From a candidate division LCP-89 bacterium (lineage in GTDB: Bacteria; Electryoneota; B3-LCP): a stretch of 6,652 nucleotides of DNA. Positions 6,540 through 6,652 of this stretch are shown in pieces. Position 1 is the stretch's first letter. Every line of letters begins with the position of its first letter. The translations under genes were made by a program, and so were the position numbers. The stretch is taken from contig JALGZU010000182.1 in the NCBI GenBank assembly GCA_025774735.1, positions 1-6,652 of the forward strand, read 5' to 3'. The notes under the pieces are model-generated. The model made no database searches. It was not told the DNA's origin and saw only the letters and a list, made by a program, of their open reading frames with translations.

Positions 6540-6652
6540 TAGGAGCAGCCGCTTTTCCGAGATCCCACGAGGATACGGATTGCTTTAGTAGAAACAGAAT
6601 AGTGTAGATTAACTGAGATTGGATACAATGTATACACCTGCTTTTCAAGCGA
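6540..6652. other. 3' noncoding stretch without a supported feature
   Basis: No stem followed by a T run is visible after the FecR stop. TACAAT at 6624-6629 resembles a -10 box but has no -35 partner. An ATG at 6628 opens a frame to the window edge (MYTPAFQA), too short to judge and without a clear ribosome binding site. Confidence 0.4.

Noticed and set aside
6624..6652. Promoter TACAAT and the start of a further gene at ATG 6628
   Set aside because: There is no -35 partner, the ATG overlaps the box, and only eight codons are visible before the window ends.

Overview
The window comes from a bacterium of moderate GC content. Its main content is one very large tetratricopeptide-repeat (TPR) plus CHAT-protease gene, followed on the same strand by a small secreted FecR-domain protein. 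There is no RNA gene, mobile element, CRISPR array or antisense gene that I can support. The sequence does not fix the lineage. Giant TPR-CHAT proteins next to secreted FecR proteins bring to mind environmental Gram-negatives of the FCB group or nearby candidate phyla, but that is an impression and not an assignment.

Layout. From base 1 to about 740, frame 1 encodes helical TPR-like protein that is already open at the left edge, so the gene begins outside the window. Frame 1 stops at 745-747. Frame 2 is open from 701, just after a TAG at 698-700, to the TGA at 5615-5617. It has no ATG, GTG or TTG before 911, yet 701-910 reads as ordinary protein. The simplest reading is one gene broken by a +1 shift between 701 and 747. 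Removing a single T from the TTT at 739-741 restores one reading frame of 1871 codons plus stop up to 5617.

The protein appears to be a doubled TPR-CHAT module. An N-terminal TPR region leads into a degenerate internal CHAT-like domain (about 1832-2695). In it the catalytic His and Cys positions are occupied by Asp and Phe. A second array of about a dozen TPRs (about 2723-4276) then leads into a canonical CHAT domain (about 4538-5614) with an intact His/Cys dyad. This inactive copy plus active copy in one chain recalls the pseudoprotease and protease domains of separase, and is the most interesting point of the window.

After a 94-base gap, which holds a small hairpin over the ribosome binding site, comes a 275-residue protein with a signal peptide and a FecR domain (5712-6539). 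It could act with the CHAT protein as an envelope-side sensor or partner, but only adjacency and shared strand support that. The last 113 bases hold no feature I can defend.
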